Below are positions 45,503 to 58,497 of a stretch of DNA of 64,000 nt, piece by piece. The stretch's first letter is position 1; every line of letters starts with the position of its first letter. Origin of the DNA: Diospyros lotus (Eukaryota > Streptophyta > Magnoliopsida > Ericales > Ebenaceae); the NCBI RefSeq assembly GCF_014633365.1, contig NC_068350.1, positions 32,107,119 to 32,171,118 on the forward strand, written 5' to 3'. The position numbers and the translations under genes were made by a program. The notes under the pieces are model-generated. The model worked only from the letters and a program-made list of their open reading frames with translations, searched no databases and had not been told where the DNA came from.

Positions 45503-46040
45503 AACCTTATGTGAAAAAGAATAATTAGTTCCTAAATGTAGGGTCCTTAAGGATAAAGAGTACTACGATTTATTTTGCAAGCTCTTCTTGATGGACTTGA
45601 TTCCTAATTGCTTTCATTCTAATAAGCCCTTCCTAAACAAGTATTTTCGCTATAATCATGAACTCTTGAGTTTGGAGCAATATCACTAGCGAAAAATGCA
45701 TACTAATTAATGACAAATAAGAATCATATCTCTCACATACTTATTCCAACATGAGCTTCATACGTGTGCATACATATAACAACATATGCTCATAAATATA
45801 GCTTGAGAGAATAACTGCATATCTAAGGGGGATATGACTTGCATAAGCATAGTATCCGTAAAGAATAAGCATAGCAATTCTTATAACTTACCCGGAGATC
45901 AGAAGCTTGAACGGGACGAGGTGGATTTTCATGTTTCTTTAAAAGCATTTCCTTAAAAATTTTACTAAAAGAAAAAAAAAAAATTTCTTTAAAAAACAAT
46001 TTGAGTCTACAGGAAAGTAAACTTTGCTCTGATACCACTA
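45503..46040 (-). promoter_or_regulatory. Leader and primer-binding site
   Basis: The PBS TGGTATCAGAGC (46026-46037 in reverse) is separated from the LTR by TAG. It matches the 3' 12 nt of initiator tRNA-Met. After that the leader (AAAG...) no longer matches the tRNA, which matters for the origin of the copy at 39597. The rest of the 540-bp leader has no ORF. Confidence 0.9.
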
Positions 46041-47406
46041 TGTGACACCCGTAACTTACTTACATGCTTAATGATAATAATATTCATATAAAAATATTCG
46101 GAGCTTAAAACCAAAATCATACTTCCTTTAAATCAAATAAAATTCCAAGACATGCTTTATGGCATACATATAAGAAAAGATCATAGTTTAACCCTAGAAA
46201 CATTGTTTTCAAAAGGAAAACTAAACTTAAATTCTTGAAAATCCTTTTTAAACAAGCCACCACGCTCCACGTCCATGTCCTGGTCTCCTCATTCATGCTC
46301 ACCTAGGAGAGGGGGAAACATAAGGGGGGTGAGATTACGCAAATCTCAGTAAGTACAAGAGAACCATCATATGTATTTAAACAAGTCATGACATAACATA
46401 ACATATCGTATGGAGACACGAGAGGTTCCACCAACTTGCAGGGGTAAGAACCCTCGTGCGTAGCGCTACCGAGCTCCGGTCCCGAAACTTGCGTGAACAT
46501 AACATAACATGAGGGACCACATAACATAGTTCATAGTCATGCTTAAACATCATAAATAGTTCATAATGTACTTACCTTAACTTGGTTTGATGAGATTTGA
46601 ATGCTGAAGGCTTCACCTTTACAAAAAGCTCGAAGCACTCCCGTCCAGCACGAATTTATCCCAACTTAGAATGAGGAAACTCTTGGCCATGAGCCCTATT
46701 TATAGGCTTGGAAACTTGGTCACCAAGTAAGTCACAATCATTTCAAATATTTTCTAAATCTTTCAAGATATTCCAATCATTTCAAATCTTCTAAAATATT
46801 CTCTAATCATTCCATATCTTCTAAGATATTCTGCAATCATTCTTATCTGAATCAAATCTTATCCACATAAGATCTTATCAAATCTTATCCAAATCATATC
46901 AAATCTTATCCTTAAAGTCATCATGAGGCTTAATCTTTATCTCTAAAGTCATCATGAGCCTTCATCTTATCTCTAATATCATCATGAGGCTTCATCCTTA
47001 TCTCTAATATCATCATGAGGCTTCATCCTTATCTCTAAAATCATTTATAAGGCTTTTCTTGAATCTCCCAAATGCCCTTAGGAAAAATATTTCAAGAATT
47101 ACACTTTGGCCCAAACTTTTCAGGTAATTGCACTTAGACTCTTTTCAACTTGGTCCCTAGGCCAATTTTTAATTGCATTTTAGTCCCCGAAGAAAGGACT
47201 AATTACGCTAATACCCCTGATTTTTAGGTAAATTACACTTTTACCCGAACCTCAATATTTACGATTTTGCCACTGGCTCAAAAACTGAACCTTTGTCTCA
47301 AGGCTTCTATAATCCCTTGAAAGGACATATTTCCTCAAGTATTAGAAGCTAAAATAAAATCCCAAGTATTACATTATATTTTAGTTTAAAAATCTTGGGC
47401 GTTACA
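46041..47406 (-). repeat. 5' LTR of the young chromovirus (1,366 bp)
   Basis: It has the same sequence family as the other two copies, with TATA complement at 46696-46704. One extra roughly 31-bp repeat unit ('tctaatatcatcatgaggc') occurs near 46976-47036. It is followed on the right by the TSD tgttc. Confidence 0.95.
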
Positions 47407-47411
47407 TGTTC

Positions 47412-47970
47412 TCCCAAACAAGTCACGCGTAGCCAAATGGGAGATGTCTTCCTAGACAAATCACATATAATAATTGACTTGTTATTACCCTGAGCAATAG
47501 CAACCCTAAGGCAATCCTTTTCTTGGAGGACCTCACTAGGATTGTAGTACGAAGAGGTTCCTCCTAGGCCTAATCCATGCTTAACTTGGGATAGCTTCAT
47601 ACACAATTTGTGCATGTGTCACGTGTCCCACCACTAATATCCTAGGGGTATAAATACCCCCTACCCCTCATTTTTTTTTTGGGAAAACTAAACACTGGGA
47701 AGATTACAATAACCTCACTTAAACCTAAAATCATCATTAACTTGTTTGTTTATCTGAAAGAGTGTCTACTTCTTCTCCCAGACAATGTTAACATGCTTGT
47801 TCATCACCATAATGACCACTGCTAACTTAAGCATCGAAAGGCATGTACAACGAGAATCCCCAAGTGCCTTTTTCTATGCTTTGACTTGCAACTACTCTCT
47901 CTCGAACAACAAAGACTTCTCTCAAACAACTTCTTGCTTTTCTCCCATGAATAATGTTACGGAATTAGAT
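47412..47970. other. Short stretch between elements
   Basis: No gene is seen. A TATA-like GGTATAAATACCCC lies near 47647-47660 on the plus strand, after a CACGTG-containing segment (TGTCACGTGTCC). It may belong to an older, unrecognised LTR. Confidence 0.4.
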
Positions 47971-48359
47971 TGACAACAAATCACAATCAAACCAATCAAC
48001 CACACACGAACACAGAATTTAACGTGAAAAACCCAAATCGGGAAAAACCACAAACATAAAGAACAAAATTTCACTAACCAAATATTGGTAATACAAAAGT
48101 GATATTAGCATACACATTCTGTGTCTAATTTCATGTGACTTGGGCACCTATTTATAGACTCAAAATTATTTATGGATGAACACAAGAAATCATATCCTGA
48201 TCAGAAGATGACACATAAGGATATTCCTCTAGATGAGATAAATCGAAGATAAAATCGAATTTGACAACATCGTAATCACAGTCAAATTCAAAGTCATAGT
48301 CATGGTCAAATTAGGAAACCCAATCACAGATAAATAAGGATTTTGAGTCATACTTATCA
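47971..48359 (-). repeat. Probable 3' LTR of a copia remnant
   Basis: On the minus strand the purine tract AAGGTGGAGATTTG ends just before a segment starting TGATAAGTATG. On the plus strand that segment spans TGACAACAAATC to TACTTATCA. The ends are TG...CA. The partner LTR and TSD are not visible, so limits are tentative. Confidence 0.6.
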
Positions 48360-49230
48360 CAAATCTCCACCTTGACTCTAAATCCGCAAACAAAATTATC
48401 AAGAATTCTTTCTTTCAAAGAAATCACAGTGAATCAATCTCCCTGACAAATACCAACTAAATCCATGCAATGCTCGAACTTTGCAATATGCTGGGACTTG
48501 GTCAACATATCTAAAGGATTGTCCTGAGTGCTGATTTTTCTTATCCTCGGGTAATTTCATTAATTTTTAAGTATCGTTTTTGTGTAAGGATTCCACCTCT
48601 TCATGCATTGCGGTAATCCATCTCCCAAATTCAGCATAACTAATTGCTTCAGAATAAGTGGAAGACTCTTCACTACAGTTAATATCTTTAGCCACATTCA
48701 AAACATATGCAACGAGATCAGGTTTAGCATATCTTTAAGGAGGTTTGATAATTCTTCTAAGTCTATCCTTAGTAATACAATAATTTGATGGATCGACACT
48801 TGCTTCTGGACTTGACTTGAGGCTTAACTTAATTTGAGATGATGACGATGGCTAAGATATCTGACTCTTGTCGATTTCAAGCTCCACTTGAATATCAAAA
48901 CTCTGGTGACCTGTAGGGTTAGTTTCTTTTATAGATGAACCATGAAGCATAACAATTTCATAAAAAAAAAACATCTCTGCTATTCACAATTTTAGATGCT
49001 TCTGCATCTCATAACTTATAACCCTTAACACCAGGCTTATAACCAAGGAAGAGGCACCGTTTATGTTGTATCATATTTTTTGATATATGAGAAAATGTGT
49101 TTGATGAAAAACCAATCTTAGAATGAAAAATCTTTATTAGAATCTCATATTTCGAAACAAACATGATTAGTGTTTTGACGTGAATGTTCAAAATGTTTGA
49201 AAAATCCAAAATTTCATGCATCATGTTTCG
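48360..49230 (-). pseudogene. Copia pol fragment (integrase end and linker to RT)
   Basis: The minus strand encodes CLFLGYKPGVKGYKL (about 49009-49060), the usual end of copia integrase. Then come a Ser-rich linker, DRLRRIIKPPKRY and an EFGRWITAMHEEVESL segment that starts RT. Most of RT and RNase H is deleted, so the fragment passes almost directly to the PPT and LTR. The gag side is missing beyond 49230. Confidence 0.75.
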
Positions 49231-49310
49231 AAACTAACTTTCCATGTTTCGAAACATCATTCTGCCATGTTTCTATACATGTTTCAAAATGTCTTTTGAT
49301 AAGGTTTCTG

Positions 49311-49905
49311 TTATATGTATTTCTCGCACCACTTCTTATGGGCTAGACTCAGTCTAATGGGCCAGCCCAATTGCCCGGAGCCTAGAAGGTCCAAGCAACC
49401 TCGTCAAAGAAAGCTCATCACCCCCGAAATTCGAAACTCATAAAGTGAGCTCATTGCGAGCTTCTAGCAAAGCTCTTAGTAAGCTCTCAGCAATCGACCT
49501 AACGAGCTCTCAATAAAGCCCCTAGTTCGCTGGATCGATTAGCTCACTGGCTTAAAAAACCTCTAGATCGCATAGATGACAAAGCTGCTGAACAGCCAGA
49601 GGTAGGGCCCACTTACTTTATCTGAAACAGACCATACTCCTCGAAATGAGGATCCCACTCCCAATTTTATGCAGATGATAAGGACTGTTTGTCCCCCATT
49701 ATATCATCTTTATATTTCTATATCTTATCCAAATTATAAAGGCCCCTTATTATAAATAGGAGTCAGAGATATTATAAGGGGGGCAAGGGGAATAATCAAA
49801 TACCACCACTCTGGAAGAATAATCAGAGTACGGTCGTGGAGTAGGCATCATTCTGGCCAAACCACGTGAAAATTGCTTATGTTCACTCATACTTGGGATC
49901 TTTGT
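49311..49905 (+). repeat. Probable 5' LTR of the Tat element
   Basis: It begins near TGTTATATGTATTTCTCGC and contains TTATAAATAGGAG (about 49753) as the likely TATA box. It runs to about 49905-49935. I could not identify the PBS, so the right end is uncertain. Confidence 0.55.
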
Positions 49906-50021
49906 TTTCTTCTTCTTAGCATTTCAGATTCACTCACCGCGGCCCAAATGAAACACGGTCGACTGAAATTGAATGTTAACATATTGATGCTAAAGGAAGG
50001 GCTTGCTCTGATCAATAGCCA

Positions 50022-53000
50022 TGGCCAGAGGAAGGAATACTCGAAGTTCCGAGGCGGCGGTCGACCTACCAGAAAATCACCATGATTGACCGCAAGATTG
50101 TCCACCGAATGGAGGGCCCGTTGCTTCGACAACAAATATCCCTTTACCACCACCAACCGGAGATGCCATCGGCATACCACCTCAATTTCCTATCCAACCC
50201 ACCGTCCAAACCGCCGGGATAGGGGTGATCCGGGACTGGTAGCAATGCCAGGAGGCATTAGAGAATACAGTGATGCAGCTCGTTGATGCGGTCAAAATTC
50301 TGGCCCAAACTCAAGTGTGGGTTGTCCATGATCCACTGGCTTCGCCTCGAAGGATCCGCCAACCACGAGAAGAGAGACCTCCGCTTGTAGAAGAGGATAT
50401 CAGAGATAACTATCCCTTCCCAAATCACCATTCTTCGGATCAGGAAAGAAATAGGCGATCGCAGGCCCATCAATTAGCAGGCTTGGACTCAATCGTGGAG
50501 GAATTATATCAAAGGGTTTGGCAGCTGGAAGCACAACAAGGAGTCTGCAACTAGAATAATGGCCATGGGGACATGACACCATTCACCAAAGAAGTTGAAC
50601 TCGAACCCCTTCCCCGAAGATTTGAAGTCCCGAGTATGCCACAATACAACGGGGACGGCGACCCCTACGATTACCTGGATGCGTATAATGTTCAAATGAA
50701 TTTGTAGACAACCAGCTCACTAGTTAAATGTCGTGCCTTCTCGGCGATCTTGGGTATATTTCCTGAGCTTGGTTCAGGAGCCTTCTGTAGGATCATCTCG
50801 AGGATACATAGCATGCAACGGAAGCGTTTTTAAATAAAAACTTTCCTCGTATTGATTAGAATCTAGGAAACTTACTTTTCCTTCGGATTACCGGACGGAA
50901 TGAAGCGATAGGAGGAGGATGGGCGGGAGCTTTTTCTCGTGGTGGAGATGACGGCTGTCCTGCAATCCTTCGGCTTCTTCGCATCAGAACTTGAACGTTC
51001 TCTTGATCTTCCAAAGGTATGACTCAAACTCGTGGCCTCTCTTTTGGTGAAGAAGAGTAAAAGAAAAACCCTTAGATGAAAAACAACCAAGGAGAGAATA
51101 TATATAGGGAGAACCCTAGGGTTAAAACCCTAGTGGGCCAAGTTCATTTAATTAATTTTCTAATTGGGTTACCCCAATTAATTAATTAAAAAACTAATGA
51201 ACTATTATTTTATTCTAACCCAATTAATTATGGACCATTCTGAATAAAATAATTCTCTCTCAATGTAATTCACCCAACAAGCCAAATGTATTAAATAATA
51301 CATGAGTTATATCGAGCTACCCCGGGGACCAAAAGACAAATTATTCACGGCTACTAAAATGACCAAAATATCCCTGCTACCTAGTAGCTATATTTTGTCA
51401 TTCTAAGTGTTCCAACTATCACCATATGGTAACACTGACCCCACGAATAATTTTGCATATGCAATGTCTTTGACCTACTAGTGTAATGACGAAAATACCC
51501 CTCTGCGTAACACCCATCATTTTGAAAGGAATAATGTACTAACACCTCTCTAAATGATTTCTACCATCCCTAGATCACTAGTCCAATAATCCGTGACTAC
51601 TCGAATGTACTTGCTTATCACTGGGAGCTACCCAGAAGCACACACTCTTAAGTCACATTCCCAGGGCCCTAGATTATTTGATTATTCTTGGACAATCAAA
51701 AGGGGGTGAATCACAGAAACTATCTTGTATTAGTCTGTCTTAGCTAATTAGAAACCATACTCCCAACTCAAAAGGTTATTGATCTTTGATAGACCTCACC
51801 TACAGTGAATCTAAGAATATAGCTCTAGGTTCACTAGACCACCAACTAATACTCAAGTATTAGAGTACTCGTCCACGTAGTAGCAGTGATAGACTAGCTC
51901 CATGATAATTAGTACTTTGTCATTAGCTTCTATCACAGGTCCACTCTACGCATTCCAAATGCGCTTGTACAATTAGAGTAAACGGACTGTTTACTGTCTA
52001 AGGCAAGCCATCCTCCATTAGGATCTATTGCACAATGATCTTATCATGATAGAATGCCTAGTTCTATCAAAAGATCAAGAGTAATATTTTCTTGTTTATT
52101 AAGTACCCATGATTCATGCCTAACTGTGAAGAACGATCCATCACATGAATCACTTACTTAATAGCATGGACACTTTTCCAACAATTAAATGCAAATAATA
52201 TATGTGCCATAAACTGACTAAAAGAAACATCATTACCATAAATTAAATAAAACGTGTCTTTAGGGCATACATTTCCAACACCTTCCGCCTCGCAGCATCA
52301 GCAGCTGGGAGGAATGCCAACAAAAATTCCTCAATCAATACAGGGCTCTGAGGAGGCAGCTTGCACCACCATGTCACCTCGTCATAGTGTTCCAGAAAGA
52401 AAATGAGCCCTTAAAGGACTATATTTCTAGATTCAGATGCGAGGTGAGCAATGTCGAGGATCTCTCCGAGGAAAGTGTCCTGACGGTGATCTCTATTGGT
52501 CTCTGCAAAGATGGGAAGCTCTATGAGAGCATCTACAGGACCCCAATTAAAGACCTGGGGGAATTCTATGAACGAACTGCCAAGGAGGTCTGATGGGAAT
52601 ACGCCTTTGGTTCAAAGAAACCCATTAGACTAAAAGAAGAAGTCGGGGGCTCCAATCAGAATAAGAAAAGGAATAACGGGGATGCCGGAAGGGAAACTCA
52701 GGGGGAGTGCTTAAACAATGAGGTCTTCAAGCGAGCTCACAAGGCGGAGAGAGATGAGCAACCTCAGCGGTCGCAGCGCTTTGACAACTACTGTGTCCTG
52801 TCTGATCTCTAAGAAAGGATCTTTGCCATGGAAAGAAACAAAAAGGAGTTCAAGAAGCCCAACCCGCTGAGAACTCCCAACAAATTTAGAAATAAGGAAA
52901 AATTCTATGCATACCACAAAGAGGCGGGCCACAACACCTTTGAATGCTAGGCCCTAAGGGATGCCATTGAGGACCTGATTAGAAGGGGTCAGTTGAAGGA

Positions 53001-53769
53001 TTACGTGGTACGATCAACCAATCAACCAACTTAACCATTGGCACAACAACTGCCTCCCTCCGATGATGATTGCTCATCGGCTGCACAAACTATCTACACG
53101 ATTCATGGTGGACCTCACCTCGCGGGAACTTCCCATAAATATCGCGAGAAGTACGTGCACGAAGCCAACCATGTCTTGTTGGCAAGATCGAACGAGCAGT
53201 TTACCCTCGTGAAGCGAGCTAGGGGTGATCTGATTTCGAGAAAGATCATCTTCTTGGAAGAAGAGGCCAGAAATGTCTATTGGCCGCACAATGATGGGCT
53301 CATTATACGGGCCCAGATTTGCAATTCTAAAATGTAGAGGATAATGGTGGACACAGGCAACTCGGTAAATGTAATGTATAGAGCATGCTTTGATCAAATG
53401 GGACTGGGACTGGAGTAGTTGAGATCGTCCCCAGAACCACTCTATGGATTCACAAGCGATGCAGTGATCCTTGTCAAACAGATTAGTCTTCCCTTCACTA
53501 TTGGGGACACGGATCGCCAGGACACCACTTTAGCAGAATTCCTAATTATAGACTGTTTTTCAACATACAACGTCGTGCTTGGAATACCGACCATGAAAGA
53601 TCTAGATCTGGTCACCTCGACTAGGTTGCTAACGGCCAAATTTTTGACCCCCAATGGGGTAGGGTGCATACAAGGCGAGCAACACCTCACAAAACATTGC
53701 TATGAGGATGCCCTAAAAATGGGGGCCAAAGGAAAGAAAGTAAATGTCATTGCGAAAGATAGCCCATGA
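50022..53769 (+). pseudogene. Tat gag and protease, broken
   Basis: Gag begins MARGRNTRSSEAAV at 50022 and runs into a stop at 50082. The conserved PLPRRFEVPSMPQYNG and GDPYDYLDAYNVQM lie at 50605-50700, and after the solo LTR FQKENEPLKDYISRF follows (52390). The protease has IMVDTGNSVNVM (53345) and a downstream VVLGIPTM. Stops (50552, 50705, 52592, 53337, 53416) prevent translation. Confidence 0.85.
50786..52280 (-). repeat. Solo LTR, copia-like, inside the Tat gag
   Basis: This segment is 1,495 bp, flanked by the 5-bp TSD ccttc (50781-50785 and 52281-52285). On the minus strand it starts TGTTGGAAATGTATGCC and ends CGAGATGATCCTACA. A TATATATA motif near 51099-51106 on the minus strand marks the promoter. 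The minus ORF 50872-51090 lies just downstream of it and is not a gene. Confidence 0.88.
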
Positions 53770-53858
53770 CCGATCAACCAAAAAGGGGTTAACCACGATC
53801 TGGATCCCCGCGAAGTCGACTGTGACAGGCCCACCAGTCCGGTAGAAGAGCTCGAAGA

Positions 53859-55240
53859 TGTTAGAGTTATGCCTTACAAGCCAATTATATTTACATGTAA
53901 TTTATCGTACTTTACATTTTGATTCTTTATGTTCAATCAATTGTTATTGCAAGACATTATGTTTTTATTTGTCATTGATGGTTGTCATCATTATTTATTG
54001 TAATCCATATTTGACAATGTCTATAGATCAAATAGGCTCATGGAATATGGTCGTGCATAGAGATGACGATCATGAAATATATTCCTTTCAAGCCTTGATC
54101 TTAAATGTTCCTAGTCATAGAGTTATTAGGATTGGACACTAATAACTCGGATAGACTAGCACATATGATGCATGCTCAATTAGGAGAATGTCTCGTTTCA
54201 TGGACATTGGTGTGAGGACACTAGTACATATATGTGGGTGCTTATTATAAGAATAAGTACACTAAACTGACCCGCTACAGAATTCCTAATGGTTATTATT
54301 TAATGTCGAATTGGAATTCATGTGTTGTAATAGTGCAGATTGATCCTTAGACTTGAGACATCATGGTAGTCTTATATTTGATTGGTTACGCTTTGATTCT
54401 TTTTGGATTCTAATGGAGTCATTAACAAATTATCACTGGGCGTAACCTTATCACATATGAAGGCTTGTGAATGTCGAAATAGGATTCATCACTTATCAAT
54501 AAGATGAGAAGATGTCATATGTATTCCGATGATTTCATGACTGAGGAAATCCTTGGCTAAGGTGAGGTGGAAATCAAAAGGTGTTTTGATTTCACCTATC
54601 AAGTCATAAATCTGGAATGGATACATAGTTATTGAATGATTAGGGTTTCGTCATAAAACCATACCCTAAATTCAATCGGGACATAGATTGATGAAAGGAT
54701 TTTACTATAGGGTAATTGTAATGGAAAAGGTCCGTGTTTTTCATTGTTAGCTAAGTATTCATGACATGTTGCTAGACGTTAACCATGATATGTAGGGTTT
54801 TAGAATTAATATGATTAATTCTAAAACTATTAATTAAAGAGTTTAATTAAGAAGCCCATGAGATGTGTTAATTAAGAAGCCCATAAGTTTAATTAAAGAG
54901 TTTAATTAATCTAATAAGCTGGGCCTTGATATAACCCAATAGAATTGACCCTACATCTAGCCCAATGGTGGACCTATGGGGTCACACACTTAGGTTGAGC
55001 CCGTTCCACAATTTAAAGAGAGATTTGACCCAATGTGATTAAAGGCTGGGCCTAAATTGTTTAAGGGTTTTCCAAGGCATGATTAGGGTTTTTTAACTCT
55101 ATAAATATGCCGCTTAAGAAGATGGAAAAGTAGGAAGAAATTCAGATCTCTCTAGAGGTGCCTAGGGTTGCTAGCACTACTCGAGGCGTTCGTGAAAAGG
55201 GTCGATCGTGTGAACCGACTTGGAGGAGTTCGCGCTTGTG
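53859..55240 (+). repeat. LTR insertion between Tat protease and RT, right end unresolved
   Basis: It starts TGTTAGAGTTATGCC, similar to the start of the LTR at 50786-52280 read on its minus strand. It has CTATAAATATGCC near 55100. Tat coding sequence resumes by about 55265. No TSD could be matched, so the right end is probably deleted. Confidence 0.6.
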
Positions 55241-55264
55241 ACTCTATGGATCATAACCGGGAAA

Positions 55265-58200
55265 AATCAAAGCTTCACAGTCGCTGGTTTTCTAAAAGAA
55301 GATATCTCAGTCAGCGAGGCGGACGAAGAAAGGTGCCTCAAGCTAGGAAAAAATCTAGCCTCCGAGGTAAAATCCCAACTTACCGATTTTCTTAAAGCTA
55401 ACCTCGATATATTTGCATGGAACCATGAGGATATGGTGGGAATAGCCCCAGAGGTTATGACGCACAGGCTTAACATAGATCCCAGCTACAAGCCAGTGCG
55501 CCAGAAGATAAGGCCAATGACCCTAGAGCGTTATGTTGCTCTCAAGGAAGAAATGAACAAGCTCTTGGCAAACAAGTTCATTAAAAAGGCTCATTACTCA
55601 GTCTGGGTGGCTAACCCAGTCCTGGTGAAAAAAAAAATGGGAAGTGGAGGACCTGCGTCAACTTCACCGACCTGAACAAGGCTTGCCCTAAGGACAGCTT
55701 TCCTCTCCCAAGAATCGATCAGCTCATGGATGCAACAGCTGGTCACTAGCTCCTCAGTTTCATGGATGCCTATTCTGGCTACAATCAGATCCCCATGAAC
55801 CTTACCGATGAGGAGCACACCTCGTTCATTACCGACCGAGGCCTTTATTGTTATAAGGTCATGTCTTTTGGGTTGAAGAATGCTGGTACGATCTACCAAA
55901 GGCTGGTTAATATGATGTTTGAAGCGCTGATCGGCAAAACCATGGAAGTATACGTTGACGACATGCTGGTAAAGTCTGAGCGAGTAGCAGACTATGTTTT
56001 CGATATGAGAAAAATGTTTGAAGTTATCAGATGAAGCTCAATCCACTCAAGTGCGCATTTGGCGTAGCCTCTAGAAAATTCTCGAGTTTATAGTAAATAA
56101 CAGAGGCATCAAAGCCAATTCGGACAAAATAAGGGCTTTACTCGACATAAGGTCATCCGCAAGGAAGAAAGAGGTACAAAGCCTCAATGGACAAGTCGTG
56201 GCCCTAAGCCATTTCATTTCTAAGGCAACTGATAAGTGTGCCTCGTTCTTTGAGCTCCTAAAAAAGGCGCAAGACTTCAGATGGACAAAAAAATGCGAGT
56301 CCGCATTCCAACAGCTGAAGGAATATATGGGACGAGCCCCACTGCTCGCTAAACCCAAGGAGGGAGGAAAGTTGACCTTATATTTGGGAGTATCACAACA
56401 AGCTCTCAGTGCGGCCCTCGTTCGGGGGGATGAAGGGGTGCAGCACCCTATATATTACGTCTTCGAAATCTTGATCGATGCAGAAACAAGGTACACACCA
56501 ATTGAAAAACTAGCTTACTGTTTAATAATGGCATCAAGAAAGCTACGACCTTATTTCCAAACTCATGAAATCGAAGTCCTGACCAAGTACTCGCTGAAGC
56601 AAATCTTGCAAAAGTTGGACACCTCGGGTCACTTACTAAAATGGTCTATCGAGCTCGCTCAGTTCGATATAAAGTACAAACCAAGGACAGTGATAAAGGG
56701 TCAAGCGTTGGTAGATTTCATTGTCGAGTTCACTAGACCAATTGACAAAGAAGTGGAGAACTTGAAAGGGCCATCTTGGGAATTATATGTGGACAGATCA
56801 TCAAGTGAAAAATGAGCAGGAGTTGGGGTTATGTTAATAAGCCCTGAGGGTCACAAAATCCTCTACGCCCTAAGATTCGAATTTTCGGCCACTAATAATG
56901 AAGCCAAGTATGAGGCCCTATTAGTGGGGCTCTGCCTAGAAAAGGAGGTACGAGCTGAATCCCTGGAAATCTTCAGTGACTCTCAACTGGTTATCAATCA
57001 AGTACGGGGAGAATACTAGGTCAGAGATACAAAGATGGTGGCATACTTACAAAAGGTACGCGAACTCTTAGCCACTTTCCAAAAATATAAAATGTGCCAG
57101 ATCCCCCGCTCTTAGAACTCTCATGCTGACGCATTAGCTCGCCTAGCAACTGCCTGGGATGCGGAGTTCTTGGGGGCTATACCTGTGGATTTCTTAGCTA
57201 CCCCAAGCACAGAACAATGAGTTGAAACGATGGCGATCACGGTGTCCCAAAACTCGTGGATGATTCCTATTTTGGGTTATCTGCAAGACGGGAAATTGTC
57301 AGAAGACAAATTGGAAGCACGTCGGTTGCGAGCTCGAGCAGCTCGATATTACATCTATGATGATAGACTGTACATGAGGGGGTTCTCAGCCCCACTCATG
57401 AGGTACATTGACGACACCGACTGCCAGACTGTGCTGGGGGAGATTCACATAGGCCACTGCGGTAATCATGCCGGGGCACTTTCACTAGCACAGAAGGCAC
57501 TTTGGCAAGGGTTTTATTGGCCCACCATAAAGCAAGATACTTTAGAGATAGTCAAAAAATGCGAGAAAAGCCAAAGATTCACCAGGACTCTGCAAGCTTT
57601 GCCAGCCTACCTGCAGTAGATGAGCAGCCCATAGCCCTTTGCTATTTCGGGCATGGATCTAATTAGGTCACTCCCAACAGCCCGCGGAGGGTGCAAGTAT
57701 GCCATAGTGGCAGTTGACTACTTCACCAAATGGGAAGAAGCCAAACATTTACATGGGATAATATCACCAGCTAGAAGGTACAAACATTTACATGGGATAA
57801 TATCGTCTGCAGGTTCAGAGTTCCACAACGAATAATAACGGACAACGGGACCCAATTCACCAGCGAGCAATTCATCCAATTTTGCGAATCAATGGGGATT
57901 TGGAAAAGTTTCACCACCGTGGACCACCCCCAAGCCAATGGACAGGTCGAAGCTGTCAACAAAATAATTAAGTAGATCTTGAAAACAAAGCTTGAAGCTA
58001 GAAAAGGGACTTGGGTAGATGAATTGCAAATAGTGCTCTAACCTTATCGAACGATAGCTCGGAGCAGCATGGGAGAAACCCCATTCTCAATAGTGTACGG
58101 ATCCGAGGTCATGATACCAGTAGAGAATGAGTTGACTAGCCATCGGAGGGCCACCTTCGATTCCAAGGACAATGATGAGCTGTTGGCGATGAACCTCGAC

Positions 58201-58497
58201 TTGCTCGAGGAAGTAAGGGATGTAACTCGTATGAGGATCGCTGTCCATCAACAAAGGGTGGCACGATACTACAACAAAAATGTTCGAATCCGACAGTACA
58301 ACGTCATAGATCTGGTATTATGCCTGATACTCCCAAGAGCTCGCACGACGAGTGATGGCACCCTAGGCCCTAATTGGGAAGGTCCATTTATCATCAAGGA
58401 GAATCTGGGTAACGGAGCATATCATTTGGAAAATATGGATGGGATTCTTCTCCCGCGAGCTTGGAACTCGGAACATCTTCGTCCTTACTTCCAATAG
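55265..58497 (+). pseudogene. Tat pol: RT, RNase H, second RNase H, integrase, broken
   Basis: RT contains VRQKIRPMTLERY, DLNKACPKDSFPLPR, FMDAYSGYNQI and YVDDMLVKS (about 55950). The first RNase H lies at 56260-56720. A second, archaeal-type RNase H follows, from WELYVDRS (56780) to IFSDSQLVINQ (57000). The integrase spans 57420-58497, with HIGHCGNHAG, a TDNGTQF-type site near 57840 and an ending LGNGAYHLE...LRPYF. Frameshifts and stops occur at 55675, 55748, 56034, 56815, 57019, 57619 and 57835. A 39-bp tandem duplication sits in the integrase. Confidence 0.9.

Larger units (their letters stand above)
38229..47406 (-). mobile_element. Composite chromovirus insertion: extra inverted LTR + tRNA-iMet copy + full-length element
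   Basis: From left to right the order is: LTR in plus orientation (38229-39593); TAG; a 75-nt initiator tRNA-Met copy with CCA (39597-39671); CTA; LTR in minus orientation (39675-41009); the internal region with pol and gag on the minus strand; PBS (46026-46037); and a second minus LTR (46041-47406). The 5-bp TSD tgttc flanks the entire unit (38224-38228 and 47407-47411). Both outer ends are therefore U3 starts (TGTAACGCCC). This is a tail-to-tail two-unit product integrated as one piece. Gag and pol are long and open, and the LTRs differ by few substitutions, so the insertion is recent. Confidence 0.93.

Noticed and set aside
55950..57020. Endogenous caulimovirus (pararetrovirus) as a source of the RT and two RNase H domains
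   Set aside because: An integrase, Tat-type gag and LTR are present, there is no movement-protein or coat motif, and dual RNase H is normal for Tat elements.
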